Positions 51,507 through 61,023 are shown, counted from the stretch's first letter. The stretch: 64,000 nt of DNA from UBA7672 sp040398425 (GCA_040398425.1 JBBATZ010000008.1:1-64000), one strand, 5' to 3'. Notes: generated by a model from the sequence alone, not told the origin. Translations and numbers: made by a program.

Positions 51507-53450
51507 TCAGCCCGGCGGCATGTTGGCGGCCACGAAAGCCGCGATCGCTTCATAGACGATCTTGGTGCTCTGGCCGCGGCCAAGATCGTGGTCGTCGCCG
51601 ACGATACGCTGGAACGTGACCTTCTTACCCGCCCGGTTGAGCGCATCCGCCATGGCGCTGCTCTGTGAGGGCGGCACGGTGGTGTCGTCATTGCCGTGGA
51701 TCAGCAGCACCGGGGCCTTGAACCTGTCTGCGAGGCGCGCGGGTGACACGGAGTCGATCGCCGAACCATCCTTGTCCGGATCGCCGATCAGCAATGTCCA
51801 TCGGCGATAGGTCGGGCTCTGCGGGCCGATCCGGTCATACTCCCAGCCAAGCATTTCGCGCAGATCGGACACGCCCGCGACCGAAGCAACGCAGGCATAA
51901 AGTTCGGGCGACAGCGCGCCGCCAGCGAGCGCGGCATAGCCGCCATAGCTCCAGCCCACGATGCAGACACGCTTCGCATTGGCCGCGCCCGACGCCACCA
52001 TGGCGCCGACGCCATCGGAGATGTCTGTCTGCATCTTGCGACCCCATTCGCCATAGCCCGCCTGCTTGAAGCCAAGGCCGAAGCCGGTTGAGCCGCGGAA
52101 ATTCGGCTGCAGTACGATGTAGCCTTCGTTTGCAAGGAACTGCGCGAGGCCATCGAAGCCCAGTGCGTCATAGGCAGCCGGGCCGCCGTGCGGCAGGACA
52201 ATCATCGGCAGGTTCTTCCGCGCTTCGGGCGCGACGCCGACCGGCTAGGTGATGAGCGCGGGGATCTCCAGGCCATCGCGAGCGGCGTAGGTGAACTGCT
52301 CCACCTGCGCAACGAACGCGTCCTCTATGGCGGGTCGGATGCCGAGCAGCGGCTGCAGCGAGCCGGTAGTCTTGTTGAAAATGTAGTAATCGCCGGCGCC
52401 CGCGCCGCCTTCGGAAAAGAACAGCATGGTCGACCAGTCATTCGACCAGTCCACGAGATAGGTGGACGAGCCCGCGAGCGCCTTCTGCACTTTGCGGATG
52501 GCGGCGTTGATGGCGGGATCGAACATGCCGTATTGCGGCGTCATGCCTTCATAGGACACGCCTGCGATAACGCGGTTGGAATCGATGACGAGGCTGTCGA
52601 TGTCGGCGTCTTCGCGAGCGAGCACGGCTTCCCTCGCGCCTGACTCGTTGATCGCATAAAGCGACAACACTCCAGTGTCGCTGTAGGAGCTGACCAGCGG
52701 CGCACGGTCGCCGGCGCGGACGCCCTGGAGAACGACCGTCCTGAAGCCGTTGTTTTCGGACATGATGGACACCCACTCCGACCCCACCATCCGCAACAGT
52801 TCGTGCTTGCCAGAGTTTTCGTAAAATTCGTCGCGCATCTGTGCATCGCCGTTGGGCGCGGCAAGCCAGTCTGTCGTCGAGGTGGAGCCCCAGCCATCCT
52901 TCACAACGCTCGCCGCGCCGGTGGCGAGGCTGACCCGAAACAATGCGTACGTGGCGTCGCGATTGTCGCGCTGCACCCAGGCCGGCATGTAGGCATAGGC
53001 GCCATCTGCACTGACCCCGACAATGCGGCCGAGTCCGCTTTGCTTGGCGAGGCCTTGGGTGGAGCGTTGCAGTTCAACGAACTTGCCGTCCTTCAGGTTG
53101 AACGAGAACGCGCTCGAGTGCTCAAATTTCTCGCCATTTCCGATACGCCGTATCTGAGAGACCTTGGCGACGACATAATCGGCCGAGACGAAATCGAGGT
53201 CGCGCGGCTTCACCGTCGTCACGTTCGCGATCGCGCGGGATTTCCCAGTGCCGACATCGGTGACAACAAGCACCTCGCCATCCTTGGCCGTCCAGACCGA
53301 CGCGATGCTTTTGCCATCGGGCGCAAGCGTGGCGAGTCGGACGGTCGGCTCGCCAAACGCTTCGGCCGGCGGTTTCGCTGAAGCTGCAGGCGTGCAGATG
53401 CCCGCGCCAAACACGGCAAACGTCACAACGATGCTGCGGATGAACTGCAC
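51507..53450 (-). pseudogene. S9 prolyl-oligopeptidase-type peptidase, split by an in-frame amber codon
   Basis: A single reading frame of 648 codons from GTG 53450 (with GGGGGAAGGC upstream) encodes a signal peptide (IVVTFAVFGAGICTPAASA), a beta-propeller-type N-terminal domain and an alpha/beta-hydrolase domain. At 52245-52247 the frame has TAG where the sense text would read PALIT[Tyr]PVGVAPEARKNLP. The C-terminal part keeps the full catalytic set: GWSYGGYAALAG (Ser), LIHGNDDTTVP (Asp) and GDDHDLG (His). So only one codon is damaged. Options are a point mutation (Tyr TAT/TAC to TAG), a sequencing error, or suppression of the stop. Upstream part 52245-53450 and downstream part 51507-52205 would be made separately if the downstream part is translated at all. 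Confidence 0.85.
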
Positions 53451-53578
53451 GCCTTCCCCCCGCAACTGATCCCGCACCCAGGATATTGCGCGGACTGGGG
53501 CGTGCAAGCGTGAAAAGCATCGAAACGCGCGCCCCTTTCGAAGCGCGCGTTCCGCATGTTCTTGAGGTCGGGCGCGCC

Positions 53579-54406
53579 CTACTCCGTGCCTTCCATTTCG
53601 GCGGCCTGGCGGTGCAGGCGGGCGATGCGGCGTTCCGTGGGCGGGTGCGAAGCGGAGGCTGTACGACGCGGGCCCTGCAGCGGATCGATGACAAAGGCGT
53701 GGGCCGTCGCAGGCGAACGCTCGGCAAGCGGGTTGAGCAGCGAGGTGGTGTGACGCTCGAGCTTGAGCAGGGCGTTGGCGAGGTTGACCGGGGCGCCGCA
53801 GATATCACCAGCCATCTTGTCGGCGGCGTATTCGCGGGCGTGGCTCTGACCGATACGGGCGACGAGACCGGCGACAATCCTGGAAACGCGTTTGCGCTGG
53901 CCGAGAGGATAGGCGATCGAACCGAGAATGGTCGTCAGCACAGCCGCGAGTGCCGAGCAGATGCCCATGGCGAGCGCATCCCCACGCTTCACGTGAGCAA
54001 GCTCGTGCGCCACCACGGCCGATACCTCTGCACGGGACAGGGTCTTGAGCAGGCCGTCGGTGACGGCGATGGAGGCGTGATTGGTGTCACGGCCGGCCAC
54101 GAAGGCGTTCGGCTGGAAGGCATCAATGATGTAGGTGCGCGGGCGCGGCATGTTGGCGCGCATGGCGAGCCTGTCGCAGTCGGCGACGAAGGCGCGGATC
54201 ATCGGCGAGGCATCATCCGAGCTGACCTCGCGGGCGTTGTGGAGTTTGAGGACGATCTTCTCGGCGTACCAGAAGACCAGCAGATGAAAGGAAAGCGCGA
54301 TCACGGTCCCGACCAGGGCGCCATCGCGTCCAGCCATCCACCATCCCACCCCCGCGAAAGCGAGGTGGATCAGCAGCATCAGTCCGGCGGCCTTGAAATA
54401 GCTCAT
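53579..54406 (-). CDS. htpX: zinc metalloprotease HtpX
   Basis: 275 residues. Membrane helices at the N-terminus (LMLLIHLAFAGVGWWMA, LVGTVIALSFHLLVFW) and after the active site. Zinc motif VVAHELAHVKRGD (HEXXH), with the third ligand Glu likely in AREYAADKMAG. It degrades misfolded membrane proteins with FtsH. ATG 54406 follows GAGAGAG. It is divergent from the DUF1674 gene, 101 bases between starts, and transcribed towards the peptidase pseudogene. Confidence 0.95.
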   Translation of the reverse strand: MSYFKAAGLMLLIHLAFAGVGWWMAGRDGALVGTVIALSFHLLVFWYAEKIVLKLHNAREVSSDDASPMIRAFVADCDRLAMRANMPRPRTYIIDAFQPNAFVAGRDTNHASIAVTDGLLKTLSRAEVSAVVAHELAHVKRGDALAMGICSALAAVLTTILGSIAYPLGQRKRVSRIVAGLVARIGQSHAREYAADKMAGDICGAPVNLANALLKLERHTTSLLNPLAERSPATAHAFVIDPLQGPRRTASASHPPTERRIARLHRQAAEMEGTE

Positions 54407-54507
54407 TGAAGCTCTCTCACGCGAATGGACCCTCCAACATGGGAAGGTTGATCGGTATGGTTTAGACTTCCTTTCCAAACCGGAAAAAATTGGTGAACGT
54501 GACAGCC

Positions 54508-54774
54508 ATGAGCGATGAAAACCCGCAGTTGGACGCAGCACGTGTCCCGGAAGACTCTCTTTTGGATAACGCCGGGGAGAGCGCGGTTATTCCCGGGGCC
54601 GCGCCCGGAAAAGCGCTGAGCCCCGAGGCGGTGCGCGCCCTCCTCGAGGCTGAGGCGCGACGGCAGGCCGCGCCGGCCGCAGCCCTGCCCCCGGAAATCA
54701 ACGGCCGCCGCGAAGGCGAGGAACCCACCCGCTATGGCGACTGGGAGAAGAAAGGCCTGGCGATCGATTTCTGA
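54508..54774 (+). CDS. DUF1674 protein, SDHAF4-like
   Basis: 88 residues. The conserved part is C-terminal: PPEINGRREGEEPTRYGDWEKKGLAIDF, the DUF1674 / succinate dehydrogenase assembly factor 4 signature. That family helps flavinylated SdhA join SdhB. The N-terminal half is acidic and Ala-rich, likely disordered. ATG 54508 was chosen; TTG 54490 is in frame. The sdh genes are not nearby. Confidence 0.88.
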   Translation: MSDENPQLDAARVPEDSLLDNAGESAVIPGAAPGKALSPEAVRALLEAEARRQAAPAAALPPEINGRREGEEPTRYGDWEKKGLAIDF

Positions 54775-54822
54775 GGCGCCAGGCTGAGTTAACCGCGGCA
54801 CGGACGCTGCACGGAGCCCGCC

Positions 54823-55233
54823 ATGATCAAGTTCGTTCCCCTTCTTGCCGCTAGTGTGCTCGCCGCCTCCGTGGCGACGCCCGCCTTCGCCGATGGCCGC
54901 AACAAGCGTCCGCCTGTGACCGCCAAGGCCCCGCCGCCGCTCACGATTCCGCCGACACCGCCCCCGGCTCCCCCGGTCGCCCCCCCTCAGATGCCCATCA
55001 AAATGGTTCCGCCATCGATCACCCTGCCGTCCGATTTTGGGTCAGGCGGCGTCGGAATCGACATCAATGGCGGTTCCGGCAGCGGCGGACGCGTGTTCGT
55101 TATCTCCAGCGCTTCATCCTCTGCCCGCTCTTACGCTTCGGCGACGGCAGTCGCCTACGCCAGCGCCACCGCGATCTCGTTTGGCGGCGGCAAGGGCGGC
55201 GGCGGTGGTGGACACGGCTGCGGCTGCAAGTAG
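54823..55233 (+). CDS. small exported protein, Pro-rich then Gly-rich with CGC end
   Basis: 136 residues from ATG 54823. A signal peptide (MIKFVPLLAASVLAASVATPAFA) is followed by a Pro-rich segment (PPPLTIPPTPPPAPPVAPPQ), a short mixed region (SITLPSDFGSGGVGIDINGG) and a Ser/Ala/Gly-rich end with two YASATA units and a final GGGGGGHGCGCK. His and the two Cys at the very end could bind metal or anchor by disulphides. GTTAACC, a CtrA-like half-site, lies 36 bases upstream. No family recognised; it may be a surface or cell-wall-associated protein. Confidence 0.7.
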   Translation: MIKFVPLLAASVLAASVATPAFADGRNKRPPVTAKAPPPLTIPPTPPPAPPVAPPQMPIKMVPPSITLPSDFGSGGVGIDINGGSGSGGRVFVISSASSSARSYASATAVAYASATAISFGGGKGGGGGGHGCGCK

Positions 55234-55257
55234 GCCACGGAACGCAGGGCGCCGTAC

Positions 55258-56202
55258 TTAACGGAGCCTGGTCTCGACCGCGTCCCACATCAAGGCGACG
55301 GCATCGACACCCGAGAGACGTTTCAGCGCGCGCGCCCCGGTCGGAGATGTGACGTTGATCTCTGTCATCATGCCGCCGATAACGTCGATGCCGACGAACA
55401 GAAGGCCGCGCGCCTTCAGCTCCGGCCCGATCCGCGCGCATATTTCACGCTCACGCGGGCTGAGTTCGGTTGCTTCTGCCGTGCCGCCAACCACGAGGTT
55501 GGAGCGTATCGCCCCGACGGGCGGGCGCCGGTTGATCGCGCCGACCGGCGCGCCATCGATGATCAGGATACGCTTGTCGCCATCGCTCACCGCCGGAAGG
55601 AAGGCCTGCGCGATAAAGGGCTCGGGGACCATCTTGTTGAACAGCTCGACGATGGCTTCGAGATTGCCGTCATCGCGGCCTAGCTTCAGTACGCCTGAGC
55701 CGCCATGCCCATGCAGCGGCTTGAGCACGATATCGCCATGGCGCGCACGAAACTCCTGCACACGCTGGACGTCGCGCGTGATCAGCGTCGGCGGCTGCAG
55801 GTCGGGAAACATCAGCGGCAGGACTTTTTCCGGCGATGAACGCACGCCCGCAGGATCGTTCACCACCAGGGTCTCGGGCGTCACCAATTCGAGCAGATGC
55901 GCGGCTGTGATGTAGCCTATGTGAAAAGGTGGATCCTGCCGCATCAGGACGACGTCTGTATCCCGGCGCAGGTCGAGACGCACCGCGTCGCCGATCTCCG
56001 CATGGGGCGTGCTTCCTGGAAACACCTTCGCGGGCCGCGCCGAGGCGAACACGTCGCCACTGTTGTAGCAGAGATCACCCACGCCATACACCCACACGGC
56101 GTGGCCCCGGCGTTGCGCTTCCTCGATCATCATGAAGGTCGAATCGCCAGCCGGATTAACGGCCTCAAGCGGGTCCATCTGGACAGCGATGCGCAGCGAC
56201 AT
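55258..56202 (-). CDS. gshB: glutathione synthetase
   Basis: 314 residues of the bacterial ATP-grasp GshB family. MSLRIAVQMDPLEAVNPAGDSTFMMIEEAQRRGH is the usual start, with DVVLMRQDPPFHIGYITAAHLLE, NDPAGVRSSPEKVLPLMFPDLQPPTLITRD, DIVLKPLHGHGGSGV (ATP site) and FVGIDVIGGMMTEINVTSPTGARAL. It joins glycine to gamma-glutamylcysteine. It stands apart from gshA. Its neighbours BON, yraN and rsmI are a usual alphaproteobacterial set. Confidence 0.97.
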   Translation of the reverse strand: MSLRIAVQMDPLEAVNPAGDSTFMMIEEAQRRGHAVWVYGVGDLCYNSGDVFASARPAKVFPGSTPHAEIGDAVRLDLRRDTDVVLMRQDPPFHIGYITAAHLLELVTPETLVVNDPAGVRSSPEKVLPLMFPDLQPPTLITRDVQRVQEFRARHGDIVLKPLHGHGGSGVLKLGRDDGNLEAIVELFNKMVPEPFIAQAFLPAVSDGDKRILIIDGAPVGAINRRPPVGAIRSNLVVGGTAEATELSPREREICARIGPELKARGLLFVGIDVIGGMMTEINVTSPTGARALKRLSGVDAVALMWDAVETRLR

Positions 56203-56289
56203 GGGAAGGCTCCAGCGAACTCTTCCCTAACTAGGCGCCCGGACAGGCTCTAGCAATGCGGCTGGCCAACGAATACGCGGCGACCGGCT

Positions 56290-57075
56290 CTAAAGCGGCG
56301 GCAGGGGCGAGCTTTGCAGACCCGAAGTATTGCCATTGGAGCCCGGCGGCGGCGCGGCCCCCGGCGCATAGGGGTCGCCATAAGTGCTGCGCGTTGACGG
56401 CTGGTTCTGCGGCGGCACAATCGGCGCAGGCGTCGCAGCCGTCGGTGCGATTCTGATGGCGCCTTGCGTCGTATCCAGCGGCACGGGCTGGCCCTGGCTG
56501 TTCACGTTTGGCGCTGCGGCGAGGCTGATATCTGGCGGGGGCGAGCCGCGCTCGCGCATCTTCACATAGGAGACCACGCGTTTGACGCCGGAGACCACAC
56601 TGGCGTGCTCGGCTGCACGGCGCAGCTCGTCCTCGGTGCGGGCGAGGCCCAGCAGATAGACAACGCCGGAATGGACCTGGATGTTGAAGTTCGCGCCCTT
56701 GATATCGTTGTCAGCTATCAGGCGCGCCCGAATCTGCTCGGTGATCCAAGTATCGTTGAGGTCGCGGCCCAGATCCCAGTATTCGATCTGCAGCTCGTTG
56801 GCGACTTCGTCGATCGCGTTGGTGGTCCACGCGATGCGCTCGGCCTCCTTGCGGTCCGCCTCGTTCGCCACGCGTCCCGACAGCAGGACAAAGCGATCGA
56901 CCGCCGCGACATCAACCTCCATGAAGCGGCCATTGAGGCCGGCGCCCAGAAGGCGCGTCTTGATCTCCGTCGCCGCGCTGCCATCGTCCAGCGACTCGCC
57001 CAGCGTGCGATCGGACAGGCAGCCGCCCAGAAGCGGAGCGGCAAGCAGGAGGCAGGCGAGAACGCGCGCAGTCAT
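56290..57075 (-). CDS. BON-domain lipoprotein
   Basis: 261 residues from ATG 57075 with GGAG 5 bases upstream. Lipobox CLLLAAPLLGGC. Two BON domains: about 30-100 (AATEIKTRLLGAGLNGRFMEVDVAAVDRFVLLSGRVANEADRKEAERIAWT) and 110-180 (ITEQIRARLIADNDIKGANFNIQVHSGVVYLLGLARTEDELRRA). A Pro/Thr/Ser-rich C-terminal third (from PPPDISL) is likely disordered. BON proteins support envelope integrity; DolP is the best-known two-BON lipoprotein. Confidence 0.9.
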   Translation of the reverse strand: MTARVLACLLLAAPLLGGCLSDRTLGESLDDGSAATEIKTRLLGAGLNGRFMEVDVAAVDRFVLLSGRVANEADRKEAERIAWTTNAIDEVANELQIEYWDLGRDLNDTWITEQIRARLIADNDIKGANFNIQVHSGVVYLLGLARTEDELRRAAEHASVVSGVKRVVSYVKMRERGSPPPDISLAAAPNVNSQGQPVPLDTTQGAIRIAPTAATPAPIVPPQNQPSTRSTYGDPYAPGAAPPPGSNGNTSGLQSSPLPPL

Positions 57076-57216
57076 GGTGGCTCCGTGGTCCAGCATCAGT
57101 AAGTCCAGATTCAGTCAGTCCGGCTCAAGCGAGTCTGGCCTCTACCCGCCTCATGCGGCGAATTTCAGGCGCAGGTGAACTCTTCTACACATTGGGTTTG
57201 GCGAATGTGAACAGGC

Positions 57217-57582
57217 TCAGCTCTGCGCCCGCCAGGCATCGCGCATGTGGCGCGGTAACCGCCCGGGCGCCAGCAGAACCGCATCGAATCGCCAAACCAG
57301 GTCCTGTAGTCCCCTCCGGCGCGAGGCCCACTGGTTCGCCGCTTCCTCCAGTCGGGTGCGCAGTTGTGGCACCAGCGCCTGCGTCCGTCGCGATTTGACC
57401 TCGGCGAACACCCTGAAACGGCCCTTGCGCGCAAGGAGGTCGATCTCGGAGGCCGCCATGCGGGCGCGACGGTCGGGAATGCGATAGCCCTTCAGCTGAA
57501 GCCACAGCGCGGCCGCCGTCTCGGCGCGTCGCCCCGCCTGCTCGCGCAGCCGCCTCTGCCTGCCGCCATCAGCCCTTTTCAT
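57217..57582 (-). CDS. yraN: YraN family (UPF0102) nuclease-like protein
   Basis: 121 residues. The nuclease-like core is RRARMAASEIDLLARKGRFRVFAEVKSRR (E-x-D-L, then E-x-K as in PD-(D/E)XK folds). N-terminal GRRAETAAALWLQLKGYRI is the usual family start. ATG 57582 lies inside the 3' end of rsmI (14-base overlap), so the two are coupled. Role in DNA metabolism is presumed only. Confidence 0.88.
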   Translation of the reverse strand: MKRADGGRQRRLREQAGRRAETAAALWLQLKGYRIPDRRARMAASEIDLLARKGRFRVFAEVKSRRTQALVPQLRTRLEEAANQWASRRRGLQDLVWRFDAVLLAPGRLPRHMRDAWRAQS

Positions 57583-58561
57583 CTTCGGACGACTCGCGCA
57601 GCTGCAGCGCACGTTCATAGACATCCCGCCGCTTCATCCCGAAGCGCTCGGCGATCTCGGCCGCGATCTCCTTGATGTGGCGCTCCTCCCCGGCGGCCAG
57701 GATCGCCGCATCCAGCGCATCGCCATCCGGCGCCTCGACGCCTTCGCCCGGACCGACCAGCACGACGATCTCCCCACGCGGCGGACCCGCTTCGGCATAG
57801 TGCACCGCCAGTTCGGCGAGCGCGCCGCGTCGCAGCTCCTCGAACTTCTTGGTCAGCTCGCGCGCAACCACTGCATCTCGGGCGCCCAGCGTCTCCGACA
57901 TATCGCTCAGGCTGGCGACCAGCCGCGACGGGCCCTCGAAGAAAATCAGCGTGCCGGCAATCGGTTTGAGCTCGGTGAGAAACCTGCGCCGCGCGGCAGA
58001 TTTCGGCGGCGGAAAGCCCGCAAAGGTGAATCTGTCCGTAGGCAATCCCGAGCTCGCCAGCGCGGCCAGTGGCGCGGACGCCCCCGGGATCGCAATGACA
58101 TTGATCCCCTGCTCAGCGGCCTCGCGCACGAACTTGAACCCCGGATCGGAGACCAGCGGGGTCCCTGCGTCGGAAATCAGCGCGATGCGCGCCCCGCCTT
58201 GCAATTCGTTAAGCAGGCCCGGGCGCGCATGGGCGCCGTTATGGTCATGATATGGCCGCACTCGCGCTGACACTCCGAAGGCGGAAAGCAGCTTGCCGGC
58301 CACCCGCGTATCCTCAGCGCAAACGACGTCACATGACGCCAGAATGTCGAGGGCCCGCAAGGTGATGTCTCGCAGGTTGCCGATCGGAGTCGAAACAACG
58401 TAGAGCCCGGGTGCCAGGTCCGGATCGATCCTGAACAGGCGGGTTGCAGCGGCTTCGGCCAATGCGGGCTCGGCTTGCCGGGAATCCTCGCCAGCACTAG
58501 GGTCCGAGCCATCTTGGGCCGGGTCCAACGCCGCATCCTCAGGAGGGGTCGCGCATGTCAT
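57569..58561 (-). CDS. rsmI: 16S rRNA 2'-O-ribose C1402 methyltransferase RsmI
   Basis: 330 residues from ATG 58561. Core: GLYVVSTPIGNLRDITLRALDIL, VCAEDTRVAGKLL, ALISDAGTPLVSDPG, VIAIPGASAPLAALASSGLPTDRFTFAGFPPPK, with the helical C-terminal part IAAEIAERFGMKRRDVYERAL. An N-terminal acidic extension of about 35 residues before GLYVVSTPIGN is unusual; TTG 58462 would remove it. The ATG start shares its bases with the divergent start at 58555 (ATGTCAT). It runs into yraN. Confidence 0.92.
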   Translation of the reverse strand: MTCATPPEDAALDPAQDGSDPSAGEDSRQAEPALAEAAATRLFRIDPDLAPGLYVVSTPIGNLRDITLRALDILASCDVVCAEDTRVAGKLLSAFGVSARVRPYHDHNGAHARPGLLNELQGGARIALISDAGTPLVSDPGFKFVREAAEQGINVIAIPGASAPLAALASSGLPTDRFTFAGFPPPKSAARRRFLTELKPIAGTLIFFEGPSRLVASLSDMSETLGARDAVVARELTKKFEELRRGALAELAVHYAEAGPPRGEIVVLVGPGEGVEAPDGDALDAAILAAGEERHIKEIAAEIAERFGMKRRDVYERALQLRESSEDEKG

Positions 58562-59844
58562 CGAGAACTCGGGTCCGTTTGCTTGCGACGGCATCCGCCG
58601 TGATGTTCGCCGCCCTCGGCGCCTGCACCAGCGGCCCGGTGCGGCCGACCACGCCGCTATCTAGCAACGATATGCGTCCCGATCCAAGCCGTCCGCAGGG
58701 GCCGCCACCATCGCAGGCCGTAAGCGACGTCTATGCGGAAAGCCGCAATGCTTACATTCCGCGCCACCTCGCCGGCGCGCAGCAGGCCGAACTCAAGCGC
58801 CTTGCGGTGCTGCTGCCTTTCTCCTCCACCAACGCCGAAGTGAAGAAGCAGAGCGAAGGCATCTATAACGCGATACAGATGGCGCTTTTCCAGGTCGGCG
58901 CGCGTGACATCGTGCTGATGCGCCGCGATGCAACCAGCGCTGATGCGCGCGTGATCTCCGGCATCGCAGAAGACGCGATCCGCGATGGCGCCCTCGCCGT
59001 CATTGGTCCCGTATTCGCCCAACAGGTCGCCCCCGTCGCCGCCAAGGCTGCAGAAGTGCACGCGCCTGTCTTTGCGTTCTCGACCGATCTCTCCGCCATC
59101 GGCCAGGGCGCCTATCTCGTCTCGCTGACACCGTACTCGGAGGTCGAGCGCATCGTCGACTGGGCGACCAAGGATGGCGTCACGCGCTTCGCCATGCTGG
59201 GCCCGAACAACGCCAACAGCCGCACGATCGAAGCAGCCCTGCGGCAGGCGGCGACCGAACGGGGCGCCACCGTCGTCGGCGCCGAATACTATCAGCCCGG
59301 CAATTCCTCGCCGCAGGCCGAAGCGCGCCGGGTCGCATCCCTGGTCGAGGCCGAGAACCGCATCTACCGCAACAAGGTCGCCGTGCTGATTCCGGAGTCA
59401 GGCGTGCAGCTGCGCTCGGTCGGCGCCCTGCTCCGCGCCATCGCCAACGTCACGCCAAAGGAAGTGCGCTTCCTCGGCACCGGCCAGTGGAATGACGCCG
59501 ATGTCTGGCGCGAGCCAGGCCTCTATGGCGGCGCTTTCCCGGCGCCAGATGCAGCCGCCGTCGCCGACTTCGAGAAGCGCTATCAGGCGATCTATGGCGA
59601 AGCCCCGCCGAAGCTTGCGAGCTTCGGCTATGACGCCGGCGCGCTCGCGGCAACGCTGGCTGGCGCGAACAGCCTGGATGCTGCGATGGTGCAGCGGTCT
59701 CAGGGTTGGAGCGGCGTCAACGGCCTGTTCCGCTTCCTGCCCGACGGCAGCGCCGAACGCGCGCTCTCGGTGATGCAACTGCAGACACAGGGCGGCGTGA
59801 AGACTGTGTCGCCCGCGTTGCAGACATTTGGCCCGGGAAGCTAG
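58555..59844 (+). CDS. LpoA/LppC-like penicillin-binding protein activator lipoprotein
   Basis: 429 residues. Lipobox MFAALGAC, then a periplasmic-binding-type fold: RLAVLLPFSSTNAEVKKQSEGIYNAIQMALFQ (LAVLLPFS is the motif of this family), ALAVIGPVFAQQVAPVA, VSLTPYSEVERIVDW. LpoA activates PBP1a in enterobacteria; here the role is inferred from family. It starts head-to-head with rsmI, sharing 7 bases, and its TAG stop shares CTAG (59841-59844) with hemW. Confidence 0.88.
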   Translation: MSSRTRVRLLATASAVMFAALGACTSGPVRPTTPLSSNDMRPDPSRPQGPPPSQAVSDVYAESRNAYIPRHLAGAQQAELKRLAVLLPFSSTNAEVKKQSEGIYNAIQMALFQVGARDIVLMRRDATSADARVISGIAEDAIRDGALAVIGPVFAQQVAPVAAKAAEVHAPVFAFSTDLSAIGQGAYLVSLTPYSEVERIVDWATKDGVTRFAMLGPNNANSRTIEAALRQAATERGATVVGAEYYQPGNSSPQAEARRVASLVEAENRIYRNKVAVLIPESGVQLRSVGALLRAIANVTPKEVRFLGTGQWNDADVWREPGLYGGAFPAPDAAAVADFEKRYQAIYGEAPPKLASFGYDAGALAATLAGANSLDAAMVQRSQGWSGVNGLFRFLPDGSAERALSVMQLQTQGGVKTVSPALQTFGPGS

Positions 59845-60989
59845 GGCGAGATTTCTGTCGCGATCCTGTCGGCCAACAGGCGTCCGCCTGCTGTCAGCGC
59901 GACGCGATCGGCGGACAAATGCAACAGCCGGTCCGCTGCAAGCTCGGCGACGCGCGCAGCATTCAGGTTCAGCCCAAGCTCTGTAACATCGGTCTGCGCC
60001 AAACCTTCCACGACCCGCAGCCCCATCGCGACGCGTTCGCGCGCCAGCGCCAGCGCGTCAAGCTTCTCCGCCGAAGCCCAGCCAACGCCGTGCGACTTCA
60101 CCTGATTGAGATAGACGCCGGGATTGTCGGCTGCCTCGATCGCAAGCCTTTCGCCATCCGCAGTCAGTCGCCCATGAGCGCCGGGTCCCACGGCAACCCA
60201 GTCGCCCGATGACCAGTAGATGCGGTTGTGCACGGATTGGTGCTCATGTCCGCGCGCATGGTTGGAAATCTCGTAGCCGTCATACCCGGCCGCCAACGTA
60301 AGTTCCTGCGTGATCTCGTACAGTTCAGCCGCGACCTCGTCCGCGAGCGGCGCCCATGCCTTGCGCTGCACCGCATAGGCAAAGGCCGCGCCAGGTTCGA
60401 TGGTAAGTTCGTAGAGCGACAGGTGATCCGCGCCAAGCGACAGCGCGCGCGAGAGCTCTTCCCGCCAGCCCACAAGCCCCTCCTCCGGCAGCGCGTAGAT
60501 CATGTCGATCGAGATCGAACGGAACCTGCCGCGCGCCTCCTCCAGCGCCACCAGGGCATCAACGGATGAATGCGTGCGACCGAGAAATTTCAGCCGCGTA
60601 TCATCAAGCGACTGCAACCCAAGCGAGAGCCGATTAACGCCAGCAGCAGCAAAGTCCGCAAACCGCACCTGGTCGTCAGGATTGGCCTCCAGCGTGATTT
60701 CAGCGCCGGGCTTCAGCCCCCACAACCGGTCTACCTCTTCGATCACGCCCGCAACCTGCGCTCCCGTCATCAGCGACGGCGTGCCGCCGCCGAGAAAGAG
60801 CGAGTCGATCGCGCGCTCGCCTGTCCGCTCACGCCAGCCGCGCAGGTCTGCGATTATCGCCTGATACAAGGGATCGGTGTCACGCGCCTTCGCGGCGTAG
60901 ACGTTGAAATCGCAATACGGGCAAATCCGCGCGCAATACGGCCAGTGCATGTAGACGCCGAAGCCGCGCGCGGGATTGAATACCATCAT
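59841..60989 (-). CDS. hemW: radical SAM haem chaperone HemW
   Basis: 382 residues. Radical SAM cluster in YCARICPYCDFNVY (CxxxCxxC), then SLFLGGGTPSLM, LSLGLQSLDDTRLKFLGRTHS, DMIYALPEEG and a HemW-type C-terminal domain. HemW inserts haem into target proteins; it is often mis-called HemN. ATG 60989 (or 60986). In many alphaproteobacteria rdgB is directly upstream on the same strand; here a two-component wreck lies between. Its stop shares CTAG with the convergent LpoA-like gene. Confidence 0.95.
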   Translation of the reverse strand: MMVFNPARGFGVYMHWPYCARICPYCDFNVYAAKARDTDPLYQAIIADLRGWRERTGERAIDSLFLGGGTPSLMTGAQVAGVIEEVDRLWGLKPGAEITLEANPDDQVRFADFAAAGVNRLSLGLQSLDDTRLKFLGRTHSSVDALVALEEARGRFRSISIDMIYALPEEGLVGWREELSRALSLGADHLSLYELTIEPGAAFAYAVQRKAWAPLADEVAAELYEITQELTLAAGYDGYEISNHARGHEHQSVHNRIYWSSGDWVAVGPGAHGRLTADGERLAIEAADNPGVYLNQVKSHGVGWASAEKLDALALARERVAMGLRVVEGLAQTDVTELGLNLNAARVAELAADRLLHLSADRVALTAGGRLLADRIATEISP

Positions 60990-61023
60990 GGCGAAGACGC
61001 GTGGCGCGAAACCAGCTTATGCG

